NCBI GenBank assembly: GCA_963746255.1
Contig: CAVVAJ010000005.1
Span: 248,001 to 312,000, forward strand
DNA: 64,000 bases
Source of the DNA: DAOVXM01 sp963746255
Lineage (GTDB): Bacteria; Chloroflexota; Anaerolineae; Anaerolineales; UBA4823
Direction of reading: 5' to 3'
Shown: positions 54,193 to 63,447 of the stretch, piece after piece
How positions within the stretch are numbered: position 1 is the stretch's first letter
Layout of the letters: each line of letters begins with the position of its first letter
Program-made: the position numbers and the translations under genes
Notes under the pieces: generated by a model
What the model saw: only the letters and a program-made list of their open reading frames with translations
What the model was told of the DNA's origin: nothing
The model's database searches: none

Positions 54193-56016
54193 CTAATCAG
54201 CCGGAACAAATGTCCTGGACTGTTCTACGTAGGAAAGGCTTTGGTGCCTGAAATACGTATTATAGAGTTCAGCATAGTGACCTTGGGTGGTTAACAGAGA
54301 TTCGTGATCACCCTGCTCAATTATCTTTCCCTGGTCGATTACGATAATACGATCGGCGGCTTTAACGGTTGATAGACGGTGAGCAATAAGGATGCTGGTT
54401 GATTTTGATAGTATCAAGTCTAAAGCCTGTTGGATCTGCCACTCTGTAAAGGGGTCGATACTCGCAGTTGCTTCATCCAAGATAAATATGGAAGGATTCT
54501 GCACCAAAACGCGCATCAATGCCACCAATTGTCGCTGCCCCATCGATAGACGCCCGCCTCTTTCACCCACTTCAGTTGCCAGACCATTTGGCAAAGAGTT
54601 CAGCCATTCGCCATCTCCGATTTTGTTTGCGAGTGCCAACAATTCACTCGTTTTTATATCTTCAGGACAGCCATAGCTGATATTGTCATCCACGGTACCA
54701 GAAAACAAGAAAGGTGTTTGTGACACAATCCCAAGCTGGGTACGAAATGCCTTCAAGTTAAAATCGCGAATATCTGTGCCATCGATTAAGATTTGTCCAC
54801 CCTGAAATTCATAAAACCGGGCAATTAATTTTGCTATCGAGGACTTGCCTGCTCCAGTGTGACCCACAAGTGCGATGCTCTCACCCGATCTAATGTGCAG
54901 CGAAAATTGTGTGAGCACCGGTTCATTATCTGAATATCTGAAATCTACTTTATCGAAAACAATCTCGCCTTGCAGACGGTCTGGAATGAGATTCCCACGC
55001 TGCCTTACCTTGGATTCGGCATCGATGAGAGCAAAAACCCTTTCCGAAGCCGATAGCCCAGTTTGAATCTGGGCCCAGAATGAGGATAGATTGAGGACGG
55101 GGAAAAAGAAACGCTCGAGGGCTTGCAGGAAAAGGAACCAGGCTCCCGCCGTTATCGCTCCTTGCACGACATTCAGAGCACCAACATACACAAGAATAGC
55201 GGTCCCAATACCTCCTAATGCGTTCAAAGTCGGGAATACTAGTGAAAGCACGAACCCCCGTCGGACATTTACCTGATATGATTTTTTATTTGCTTCATCA
55301 AATTCCCGAAAAATTGTCATTTCTTGACGGAAGTTTTTTGCGATGATGATTCCACTCACAGTTTCTTTGATTGTGGCATTCACATTCGCCATTGCTTGCA
55401 TACCGAGCCGAGTTACTACCCGTGCCAACCGCCGAAAACCTACCGCCGCAAGCAAGAGTATTGGTAAAAACCCAAATACCACCAAGGAAAGAAGCCAATC
55501 GATGTAAATTAGGATGAATGCCAGGATAAACGCTTGGATGAACTGCGAAGCGAGATCAGTAATTAGGGTGGCAACTTGTCCAAAATCCTGTGTATCGGAA
55601 GTGATTCGAGAGACAACCCGTCCTGATGAATATTCGTCGTAGAATGATAGATCATGAGTTACCGAAGCACTGAATGCATCATTGCGTAGAGCTAATACCG
55701 TATCACCGACAATCCGGACAGTGAGCCGTCGACGAGCCCAATTTGCTCCCCAAACCAGTACTCCGCTCATCAACACCGCTCCGGGAATTAAGAGCAGCGA
55801 TAGCGAAGAAGCTGTCAGATCATTGAGGAAGTCAATACCTCTGGAAACGATTATCAGAGTAGCTGTGTTGGCGAGTCCAATGACCAGCAATAAAAAGACG
55901 ACCTGCCACATTTTTTTCTGATAGGGCTTAAAATAGGTCGCCATACGGACAGTAAGTTCTCTGTCTGTATATTTCCTATCGTACCTTTCGGTGTCAAGAC
56001 CTGAGAAAAAACTCAT
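54193..56016 (-). CDS. ABC exporter half-transporter (catalytic Walker B subunit)
   Basis: 607 aa. Six-helix ABC membrane domain (about 35-330) with a nucleotide-binding domain: Walker A GHTGAGKSS, Q-loop SQTPFLFSGTV, signature RLSMGQRQLV (Met in the second Gly place), Walker B SIFILDEATASIDP with the catalytic Glu, and switch His in LIAHRLSTV. It pairs with the adjacent half-transporter to form a heterodimer. An exporter by fold; the substrate may be a lipid, drug or peptide. Confidence 0.92.
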   Translation of the reverse strand: MSFFSGLDTERYDRKYTDRELTVRMATYFKPYQKKMWQVVFLLLVIGLANTATLIIVSRGIDFLNDLTASSLSLLLIPGAVLMSGVLVWGANWARRRLTVRIVGDTVLALRNDAFSASVTHDLSFYDEYSSGRVVSRITSDTQDFGQVATLITDLASQFIQAFILAFILIYIDWLLSLVVFGFLPILLLAAVGFRRLARVVTRLGMQAMANVNATIKETVSGIIIAKNFRQEMTIFREFDEANKKSYQVNVRRGFVLSLVFPTLNALGGIGTAILVYVGALNVVQGAITAGAWFLFLQALERFFFPVLNLSSFWAQIQTGLSASERVFALIDAESKVRQRGNLIPDRLQGEIVFDKVDFRYSDNEPVLTQFSLHIRSGESIALVGHTGAGKSSIAKLIARFYEFQGGQILIDGTDIRDFNLKAFRTQLGIVSQTPFLFSGTVDDNISYGCPEDIKTSELLALANKIGDGEWLNSLPNGLATEVGERGGRLSMGQRQLVALMRVLVQNPSIFILDEATASIDPFTEWQIQQALDLILSKSTSILIAHRLSTVKAADRIIVIDQGKIIEQGDHESLLTTQGHYAELYNTYFRHQSLSYVEQSRTFVPAD

Positions 56017-56067
56017 TCAATTCGTTCTGTCAATCCATCTTAATCATAAGATCGGTATGTGTATCCG

Positions 56068-57831
56068 TCATTCGCTGAAGATACGTTGGTACGCTTCCGA
56101 TTCCTGCATTAGCTTTTCGTGGTTGCCTTGGGCAACTAGTTTACCTTTCCGAAGAACAAGAATAAGATCGGCCCATCGGATTTGTGATAAGCGGTGCGTG
56201 ATAATGAACGTTGTGCGACCCTTGGCAGCCGCGTATATGGCACGCTGGATTTTATCTTCAGTTGCACTATCGATTGCACTGGTCGAATCGTCCAGAACTA
56301 AAATTTTAGGATCAGTTTCAAATGCTCTGGCTAAAGCCAATCGCTGACGTTGGCCTCCAGATAGGGTCACTCCGCGTTCTCCCAGTACAGTGTTATAGCC
56401 ATCCTTGAAAGAGCGGATAAACTCATCTGCTTGGGCTGCTTTTGCTGCTGCAATGATTTGCCTATCAACTGCGTTTGGTGTACCAAAAGCTATGTTTTCG
56501 GCAATTGTTTTTGAAAAGAGGAAAATATCCTGCTCGATGATCGATATATTACGTCTTAGGGCATCTAGATTCCAATCCCTGACATCGATGCCGTCTAGCA
56601 GTACTTGCCCTTTGGTGACATCATATGTCCGGTTGACAAGTTTTACTAGAGAGGTTTTGCCAACTCCCGTTTGACCGACGATCGCCACAGTTTGTCCAGG
56701 TTGAACTTTGAAGGAGATCCCCTCCAAAGTTGGTTCATTATCACCGTAACCAAAAGTGACATTGCGGAATTCAATCTCGCCTCTCATATCACCGGTATAA
56801 CCAGCGATATTTTGATCTAGTTTTGTCTCTCGATTGATAAGCTCAATAATTCGTCGAGCGCTGGCGATACCGACCGACACCTGTGAGTAAGAGAAGAGGG
56901 ATACAAAGGTAGGAAATCCAAATAACTGCAGCAGTCCAAAGTATGCAATGACATCACCTATTTCCAACAAACCTTGTCGATAGAGGATCAGCGACATTAG
57001 CAGCCCGAGTCCTTGAACGATTCCGAGCAACAGCAGTGGAATAAACCTAGCTTCAACATCACCTTGATCCGCGTATGCATTACGGAAGTCACGTGCGTTC
57101 TGATCGAATAGCTCTACTTCCACTTCCTCCTGAGCCATTCCTTTGACAATTTCTATTCCATCAATAGACTCTGCTAACCTTGAGTTCATCTGTCCAAATG
57201 CATTTCTTGCATGGGTAGTGATCGGATTAAGCTCACGTAGATATTGCCAGATCGATATGCTATAACCGATAATGAAGATTAGCGGAGGGATTATTAACAG
57301 TGTATTGTATCTGGGTGCGAGGATCAGCGGTAAGATCATGAAATTAGCCGAACCGATAACCAGATTGAGACCCGGACTGAACATTAGGTTGATCTCACGC
57401 ACGTCGTTTGTGGAACGGGCCATTGTGTCTCCCACTGATTGCAAATTGTGGAAGGTCATACTCTTACCCAACAAACTGACATAAAGCTCATCACGTATAT
57501 CGCGTTCTAGTTTCTGACCGACCAATTCTGCACCAAAATTACGTCCGAGCTGCAATACACCACGAACGATTTGAGTGCCGGTAATCGCCAGAGCGATCGT
57601 ACCGATAGCAGAGATATCTGGTGGGGTTTCCAGGATCGCGTCGAAAGCTTGACCAATATACACTGGGACAACCGACGCCAAAGCAGCATTCCCAAAAGCA
57701 CCAACGAGCATAAGGATCAATAAGTACCAGTAACGCAAAGCATGCATAGTTATCCAGCGCACAGGACCACTGGAATCACTTTTTATCCGGTGTGGGATAC
57801 TGAATTCAGCTGGGATTGATGTAGAACTCAT
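56068..57831 (-). CDS. ABC exporter half-transporter (degenerate Walker B subunit)
   Basis: 587 aa. Six-helix ABC membrane domain plus nucleotide-binding domain: Walker A GQTGVGKTSL, signature TLSGGQRQRLALA (canonical), and Walker B ILVLDDSTSAIDSATE, where the catalytic Glu is Asp. Switch His is in FIITHRLSQI. The altered Walker B here and altered signature in the partner would both fall in the same composite site, as in TM287/288-type heterodimers. 51 bases separate it from the partner gene. Confidence 0.92.
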   Translation of the reverse strand: MSSTSIPAEFSIPHRIKSDSSGPVRWITMHALRYWYLLILMLVGAFGNAALASVVPVYIGQAFDAILETPPDISAIGTIALAITGTQIVRGVLQLGRNFGAELVGQKLERDIRDELYVSLLGKSMTFHNLQSVGDTMARSTNDVREINLMFSPGLNLVIGSANFMILPLILAPRYNTLLIIPPLIFIIGYSISIWQYLRELNPITTHARNAFGQMNSRLAESIDGIEIVKGMAQEEVEVELFDQNARDFRNAYADQGDVEARFIPLLLLGIVQGLGLLMSLILYRQGLLEIGDVIAYFGLLQLFGFPTFVSLFSYSQVSVGIASARRIIELINRETKLDQNIAGYTGDMRGEIEFRNVTFGYGDNEPTLEGISFKVQPGQTVAIVGQTGVGKTSLVKLVNRTYDVTKGQVLLDGIDVRDWNLDALRRNISIIEQDIFLFSKTIAENIAFGTPNAVDRQIIAAAKAAQADEFIRSFKDGYNTVLGERGVTLSGGQRQRLALARAFETDPKILVLDDSTSAIDSATEDKIQRAIYAAAKGRTTFIITHRLSQIRWADLILVLRKGKLVAQGNHEKLMQESEAYQRIFSE

Positions 57832-57842
57832 GAAATCAAAAC

Positions 57843-58565
57843 CTAATCAATTTCATCTGGGAAAGGTAGCATATCTGCAATTAAATATGGTCCAAACTTT
57901 GGTAGCCCTTTACTTGTCGTTTGCTGCTTTCTCCCACTCGTCGGCGAAATTTTGTATATCTCACCTTGGTCGTCAAGTATCGTTATCGATGAGCCTTGTC
58001 TTTGGCTGTTGGTCCTAAGCTGGCTGGAATAGTAGCTGAAAATGTCCTTCTCATCAGGGTAGTACTTGAAGATTTGCGCGAAAGCAGCATAGAATGCCTG
58101 ACAATAAGCAGGTGATACATAATCTAGGTTGCTGATCACCCAGCATAGTTCACGGTACTCTACATAATATGAAATACCGCTAAACTTATCGAATTGATCG
58201 ATGTATGGAAAGAATGGGAATGCACGGCAAGCGATGGTTCGGAATGCTCGCTGACATGATTTATGCCCCAAACATTCGATGAGCACTTGACCATTAGGCA
58301 CTTGCTCTTTTAACACTTCAGCTTTATCTGCAGCATCTGGCTGCCATAAATGCCAAAGGTCTGTATGGACCTTGAGATACTGCCACTCACTGAGATAAGC
58401 TGCTGGGACGATATGACATGTGTCACAACAAAATGGTACTAGGCCTTCATTGTACGGAGCGCACTTATCTCCGCAATCGAAATTGCCTACCGGATCTTTA
58501 AATGCTTCATAGAGTGATATAAAATTCATCGGGAGAATAGCAGGCATTTGTGTAGGATACCACAA
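57843..58565 (-). CDS. Cys-rich protein of unknown function, YkgJ-like features
   Basis: 240 aa as read from a TTG at 58565; ATG codons at 58547 and 58529 are alternatives and none has a clear ribosome site. Eleven Cys, many clustered: NFDCGDKCAPYNEGLVPFCC then DTCH near residue 30-50, later ECLGHKSCQRAF and IACRAFPFFPYID. This spacing recalls the zinc/iron-chelating YkgJ-type domain, but I do not recognise the family with certainty. Ends 11 bases before the first ABC gene, so it is probably in the same operon. Confidence 0.65.
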   Translation of the reverse strand: MWYPTQMPAILPMNFISLYEAFKDPVGNFDCGDKCAPYNEGLVPFCCDTCHIVPAAYLSEWQYLKVHTDLWHLWQPDAADKAEVLKEQVPNGQVLIECLGHKSCQRAFRTIACRAFPFFPYIDQFDKFSGISYYVEYRELCWVISNLDYVSPAYCQAFYAAFAQIFKYYPDEKDIFSYYSSQLRTNSQRQGSSITILDDQGEIYKISPTSGRKQQTTSKGLPKFGPYLIADMLPFPDEID

Positions 58566-58626
58566 AAACCTAGCTAATTCGCCCTAGTGCTAGAGCTCGA
58601 ATAACGATTGTGAAGATTCGATCGAT

Positions 58627-58632
58627 TATAAT
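58627..58632 (+). promoter_or_regulatory. -10 element upstream of ilvE
   Basis: TATAAT at 58627-58632, about 50 bases before the ATG. No good -35 at the right spacing. The region is also the divergent start of the Cys-protein operon. Confidence 0.4.
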
Positions 58633-58681
58633 GGACATAGACAAGTAGCCCGTCTTCCGCCAACCAAAAAAGGAGCTGCAA

Positions 58682-59590
58682 ATGAAATCAGAATTCATCT
58701 GGATGGATGGTCAGATGATTCCATATGACCAGGCAACAGTTCATTTCATTAATCCAACCTTGCATTATGGTCTCGGTGTATTCGAAGGAATCCGGTGTTA
58801 CAAAACAACTAAAGGCACGGGTGTATTTCGCTTACGTGAACACATGGAGCGTTTTATTGAATCAATCCACATACTTGGGGTATTAGACATCCCATACACG
58901 GTGGAACAGCTGATCTTAGCGGTCCTCGATACGATCCGTAAGAATGGTTTCGAGGAATGTTATATACGTCCGCTGATGTATTTAGAAGGACCATTAGGTT
59001 TAGATATGGATAAATCGCAGGTGAAAATAGGAATTGCTGCTTGGGAGTGGGGTCCATATCTGGGTGATGAAGCGGTTAGATCTGGTATCCATATGATGGT
59101 TTCATCCTTTACCCGACTGCACCCGAATATCAATATGACAAAATCAAAAGTGTCTGGGAATTATGTTAATTCAATGCTGGTAAAGACATTAGCGCTGCGA
59201 TCTGGATATGATGAAGCTGTTATTTTGGACCCACAAGGCTACGTCGCTGAGTGCACAGGAGAGAACCTGTTCATGGTGCGTAAGGGAGTAATTTACACTC
59301 CACCTTTAGCCTCAGTCTTGGAAGGGATCACACGTGACGCGATCATAATTTTGGCACAAGAACTTGGATACAATGTAATTGAAAATCAGATAACCCGTGA
59401 CCAGCTCTACATTGCTGATGAGATATTCATCACTGGGACTGCAGCAGAAGTTGTCGGGGTTCGACGGTTAGATTACCGGGATATTGGGAATGGGGTGTTA
59501 GGCCCGGTTACTAAAAAGATTATTGGAGCCTACCAGGATGCGATCCATGGTAATAGCCCACATTCAAATGAGTGGTTGGAGTATGTTTAG
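58682..59590 (+). CDS. ilvE: branched-chain amino acid aminotransferase
   Basis: 302 aa fold-type IV PLP enzyme. HYGLGVFEGIRCYKT, RLREHMERFI, YIRPLMYLE, KVSGNYVNSMLVK (PLP lysine), EAVILDPQGYVAECTGENLF and TGTAAEVVGVRRLDYRDIG are the IlvE signatures. Interconverts Leu/Ile/Val and their 2-oxo acids. AAAGGAG precedes the ATG. Single gene; no leader T-box is seen. Confidence 0.95.
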   Translation: MKSEFIWMDGQMIPYDQATVHFINPTLHYGLGVFEGIRCYKTTKGTGVFRLREHMERFIESIHILGVLDIPYTVEQLILAVLDTIRKNGFEECYIRPLMYLEGPLGLDMDKSQVKIGIAAWEWGPYLGDEAVRSGIHMMVSSFTRLHPNINMTKSKVSGNYVNSMLVKTLALRSGYDEAVILDPQGYVAECTGENLFMVRKGVIYTPPLASVLEGITRDAIIILAQELGYNVIENQITRDQLYIADEIFITGTAAEVVGVRRLDYRDIGNGVLGPVTKKIIGAYQDAIHGNSPHSNEWLEYV

Positions 59591-60006
59591 ATTTAGGGAT
59601 TTACTTAAACTGAGCTAAATAATTATTCCTTAAATTGGAAACGTCGTGTAACCTTTTCAGGTTTCAATGCATCTTAATGATGTAACTTTACTGGGGAATT
59701 TTTTTTACTACCGGAGGCTCACTAATCAAGTGAAATCGACAGTGGAAGTCAACCCTTATGTGACAACCTGCGAGCTCGACAATCTAACAATGGATATTGG
59801 CGCCCATGGTGGGTAGCAAAACCCAAAAATATCAGTGTATTGGATCAAGCTTCATCATAGTTATTGGTGATGAAGATGAAATATAAATACTATTTCCAAA
59901 TCTCCCATCTACGAAATAGACTTGCCAGGAGAGCAATAGCGAACGGATTTATGTCCAAGAAACTTTAGTGGAAGATTTGGTAATATTTTCAAGATAGAGG
60001 AAGAAA
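59591..60006 (+). other. intergenic stretch without a supported gene
   Basis: 416 bases between ilvE and trxB. The longest suggestive reading is a 28-codon GTG frame (about 59730-59816), with GGAGG too far upstream and no recognisable content. I see no terminator hairpin or consensus promoter. GAGGAAG just before 60007 is the trxB ribosome site. Confidence 0.5.
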
Positions 60007-61002
60007 ATGGATTTCAACTTAACAGAGATGTCTACGAGTAAATCAACCGGCAGTGAGCGTGTAAAAATGTTGATCATCGGCTCTGGTCCTGCCGGATTAT
60101 CTGCAGCCTTATACGCCGCTAGAGCAAATCTTGAACCGGTATTATTAACTGGTATGGAACTGGGTGGTCAAGTCTCTTTGACACATATTGTCGAGAATTA
60201 TCCCGGGTTTCCGGAAGGTGTTGGTGGGAGCGAACTTGTAGAACTTTTCCAAAAACAGGCCGAACGCTTTGGTGCAAAAGTTGAATTTGACACAGCAACC
60301 GAAATCGATTTTTCTCAACACCCATTCCGAGTGGTTACCTATAAAACAGAGTATTTCGCTGATGCGTTGATTATTTCCACGGGGGCCACTCCAAGGCATC
60401 TCGGAGTAAATGGTGAAACCGAATTGACCGGTCGTGGAGTCTCTTACTGTGCGACATGTGATGGTTGGTTTTTTAAAGAGAAAGATGTGGTTGTCGTTGG
60501 CGGTGGTGACAGTGCATTAGAAGAAGCCCTATTCTTAACCCGCTATGCCGACTCGGTAACAATTATCCACCGCCGGGATGAGCTGCGAGCAGGGGCAATT
60601 TTACAGAAAAGGGCGGAATCTAACCCAAAGGTAAAATTCGTCTGGGATACTATCCTGACTGAAATCTTTGGTGATGAGGCTGTGACCGGTGTGACTCTGA
60701 AAAATGTGAAGACTGGTGAGATTACTGAACTGACAACAGACGGTGTATTCATTTTTATTGGCCACCTACCAAACAACGATCTTTTCCAGGATCAGCTAGA
60801 AATGGATGAACTCGGTTACTTGGAGGTAGATGATCATATGCAGACCAATGTTCCTGGTGTCTTTGCTGCCGGTGAGATCGCTGACCCTATCTTCAGGCAA
60901 GTTATCACGTCGGCGGGTATGGGAGCTGCGGCGAGTATGCAGGCCATCCATTTCATTGAGGGTTTGGAAGATGAATTACCAGAATTTGAAGCATTAGCGT
61001 AA
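60007..61002 (+). CDS. trxB: thioredoxin-disulfide reductase
   Basis: 331 aa. FAD site IIGSGPAGLSAALYAARA; redox motif YCATCDGWFFK (the CxxC); NADPH site VVVGGGDSALEEALFL; C-terminal FAD motif GVFAAGEIADPIFRQVITSAGMGAAA. About 16 polar residues precede the first strand, slightly longer than usual. Reduces thioredoxin with NADPH. Note GEIADP where many have GDVRDK. Confidence 0.94.
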   Translation: MDFNLTEMSTSKSTGSERVKMLIIGSGPAGLSAALYAARANLEPVLLTGMELGGQVSLTHIVENYPGFPEGVGGSELVELFQKQAERFGAKVEFDTATEIDFSQHPFRVVTYKTEYFADALIISTGATPRHLGVNGETELTGRGVSYCATCDGWFFKEKDVVVVGGGDSALEEALFLTRYADSVTIIHRRDELRAGAILQKRAESNPKVKFVWDTILTEIFGDEAVTGVTLKNVKTGEITELTTDGVFIFIGHLPNNDLFQDQLEMDELGYLEVDDHMQTNVPGVFAAGEIADPIFRQVITSAGMGAAASMQAIHFIEGLEDELPEFEALA

Positions 61003-61127
61003 CCGATATTGAAAACTTGGTTGAAATGAATTAGGAAGAATTCCTGTGTGAAAGCGGAAAATTGGATACATTCCGAACTTTGTTTTACTAAAATTGATCA
61101 TATAAAGAATATTAGGAGATAGTATAA

Positions 61128-62051
61128 ATGAATAAGGTCTCAATCATTGGCGCTGGAATGACCGGTTCGACTACCGCCCATTGGCTTGCAGAACGTGAAT
61201 TAGCTGACATTGTTCTGGTTGATGTGGTTGATGGGATGCCCCAAGGCAAGGCGCTTGATCTGCAGGAATTTTTACCAGTGATCGGTAAGGATGTTCAAGT
61301 TATTGGAAGCAACAGTTATGCTGAGACTACAGGCTCAGATATCATCGTTATCACAGCTGGACTGCCTCGGAAACCAGGTATGAGTCGTGATGATCTTCTG
61401 ATGGCAAATACAAAGATTGTCAGTACAGCGGCAGAAGCAGCGATCAAAGAATCACCGGATGCTATCTTCATCATTCTCACGAACCCACTTGATGTAATGG
61501 CATACCTAACTATGAAAGTCGCAGGTATACCAGCAGAACGGGTAGTTGGTCAGGCAGGCATCCTAGACTCAGCCCGCATGCGCGCATTTGTGGCCATGGA
61601 ATTGGGTGTAAGTGTTGAGAATGTTCACTGTTATGTCCTTGGCGGACATGGAGATGATATGGTGCCTTTGGTAAGGCATTCGAACGTAGCTGGAATACCG
61701 CTGGAGAAAGCGCTGTCGCCTCAGCAATTAGAAGCGATCGTTGAACGAACCCGCAAGGGAGGGGGTGAGATTGTCAGTTTATTAAAAACCGGCAGTGCAT
61801 TTTACGCACCATCAATAGCCATCACACAAATGGTTGAAGCAATATTGAAGGACAAGCATTTGATTGTCCCGGCAGCTGCTTACTTGAACGGGGAATACGG
61901 TCTAAAGGATTTATTCTTTGGCGTACCAGTTCAGTTAGGGCGAAAAGGTATTGAAAAGATCTTTGAGTACGAGCTCACTGATTCGGAAAGGGCTGCGTTT
62001 ATTAAATCCGCAAGCGGTGTAAAAGAAAATATCGCCAAATTATATCTCTAA
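61128..62051 (+). CDS. mdh: malate dehydrogenase (LDH-like type)
   Basis: 307 aa. NAD site SIIGAGMTGSTTAHWL, acidic selector in LVDVVDGMPQGKALDL, substrate arginines in LPRKPGMSRDDLL, NPLDVMAYLTMK, the catalytic His in LGGHGDDMVPLVRHS. The Arg at the LDH/MDH discriminating loop (PRKPGMSR) indicates malate. This is the LDH-like MDH of Chloroflexus type. AGGAGA upstream; 14 bases before the citrate synthase gene. Confidence 0.94.
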   Translation: MNKVSIIGAGMTGSTTAHWLAERELADIVLVDVVDGMPQGKALDLQEFLPVIGKDVQVIGSNSYAETTGSDIIVITAGLPRKPGMSRDDLLMANTKIVSTAAEAAIKESPDAIFIILTNPLDVMAYLTMKVAGIPAERVVGQAGILDSARMRAFVAMELGVSVENVHCYVLGGHGDDMVPLVRHSNVAGIPLEKALSPQQLEAIVERTRKGGGEIVSLLKTGSAFYAPSIAITQMVEAILKDKHLIVPAAAYLNGEYGLKDLFFGVPVQLGRKGIEKIFEYELTDSERAAFIKSASGVKENIAKLYL

Positions 62052-62065
62052 AAAGGAAACGTGTA

Positions 62066-63361
62066 ATGGATCTACAGACCAAGTTGGAGAGTATTATCCC
62101 TGCATATCGTGAACGAGTGAAGACCCTTGTGAAGGAACGGGGAGATGTAAAAGTTGATGAGGTCACCATTGCCCAAGTATATGGGGGGATGAGGGGAATA
62201 AAATCCTTAGTAACCGATATCTCATTCGTTGATCCGGATGAGGGCATCCGTTTTCGGGGCTATACAATCCCAGAAACCCTTGCAATGCTGCCAAAACCAC
62301 CCGCCTCTAAAGTCCCTTTTGTTGGGGGGTTGTATTATTTGTTTTTAGTCGGGGATGTACCGTCAGAAAATGATGCTTTAGCAGTCGAAAAAGAGTGGCA
62401 GGCACGCTCTCATGTACCGGATTATGTGTTCAATGTTTTGCGGTCTATGCCGGTCGGCTCACACCCGATGATGTTGTTCTCGCAGGCGATATTAGCATTA
62501 CAGCATGAATCACTCTTCGCTCGCCGCTATCAGGAAGGGATGACGAAGGATGAGTATTGGATCCCGATGCTCGAAGATAGCTTGAATCTCACCGCCAAAC
62601 TTCCCTCCATCGCGGCATTCATATATAGTCTGAAATATAAGGATAGTATCTACACAGCACCAAATCCAGAATTGGATTGGGGTGCCAATTTTGCCTACAT
62701 GATGGGAATTGATACGCAGGAATATCGTGATTTATCTAGGTTGTACTTCCTGCTGCATTCCGACCATGAAAGTGGTAATGCTAGTGCCCATACAACACAT
62801 CTAGCAGCTTCTACCCTTTCAGACATATATTATGCCTTTTCCGCTGGGATCAACAGCCTTGCTGGTCCTCTACACGGCCTGGCGAACCAGGAATGTTTGC
62901 GTTGGTTGATCGGTGTACGCGATAGTTTTGGCGGCATCCCGGATAGGGTGCAGATTAAACAATATGCCTGGGAGACCCTAAACAATGGACAGGTTATCCC
63001 TGGGTATGGTCACGCTGTATTACGCAAACCCGACCCGCGCTTCACCGCTCAATTTGAATTCGCTATGAGACATTTCCCAGACGATGAGCTGTTCCAAATT
63101 GCGAGACTAGTTAATGAAGTGGTTCCAGATGTTTTATTGGAACAAGGAAAAGCAAAGAACCCCTGGCCGAACGTTGATGCTATTAGCGGTACTTTACAGC
63201 AGCATTATGGCGTGCGGGAGATTGATTTCTATACCGTTATGTTCGGTGTCGGGCGAGCGTTAGGTGTTACGAGTAATGCCGTTTGGGCACGCGCATTGGG
63301 TCAGCCATTGGAGCGACCTAAATCTTTGACTACCGTTATGTTAGAAGAATGTTGTAAATAG
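62066..63361 (+). CDS. gltA: citrate synthase
   Basis: 431 aa, of the eukaryote-like (mitochondrial) length class. GIRFRGYTIPETLAMLP, the active-site HSDHESGNASAHTTHLAAST, GPLHGLANQECLRWL, and IPGYGHAVLRKPDPRFT with the second catalytic His; then FYTVMFGVGRALGVTSNAVWARALGQPLERPKS. AAAAGGAAA precedes the ATG. It follows mdh in a two-gene TCA-cycle operon. Confidence 0.95.
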   Translation: MDLQTKLESIIPAYRERVKTLVKERGDVKVDEVTIAQVYGGMRGIKSLVTDISFVDPDEGIRFRGYTIPETLAMLPKPPASKVPFVGGLYYLFLVGDVPSENDALAVEKEWQARSHVPDYVFNVLRSMPVGSHPMMLFSQAILALQHESLFARRYQEGMTKDEYWIPMLEDSLNLTAKLPSIAAFIYSLKYKDSIYTAPNPELDWGANFAYMMGIDTQEYRDLSRLYFLLHSDHESGNASAHTTHLAASTLSDIYYAFSAGINSLAGPLHGLANQECLRWLIGVRDSFGGIPDRVQIKQYAWETLNNGQVIPGYGHAVLRKPDPRFTAQFEFAMRHFPDDELFQIARLVNEVVPDVLLEQGKAKNPWPNVDAISGTLQQHYGVREIDFYTVMFGVGRALGVTSNAVWARALGQPLERPKSLTTVMLEECCK

Positions 63362-63383
63362 CAAACTAACCAGTAATTTGCAG

Positions 63384-63422
63384 AATCCCCACGGAGCTAA
63401 TTTGCCAAGTGGGGATTTTTTG
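63384..63422. terminator. intrinsic terminator after citrate synthase
   Basis: AATCCCCAC (63384-63392) and GTGGGGATT (63409-63417) form a 9-bp stem followed by TTTTT. It lies between convergent genes and may serve both. Confidence 0.8.
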
Positions 63423-63447
63423 GTTTTGATAGTGTCTCGTAGTCTTT

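Noticed and set aside
59730..59816. 28-codon GTG ORF between ilvE and trxB
   Set aside because: Ribosome site too distant and no recognisable content.
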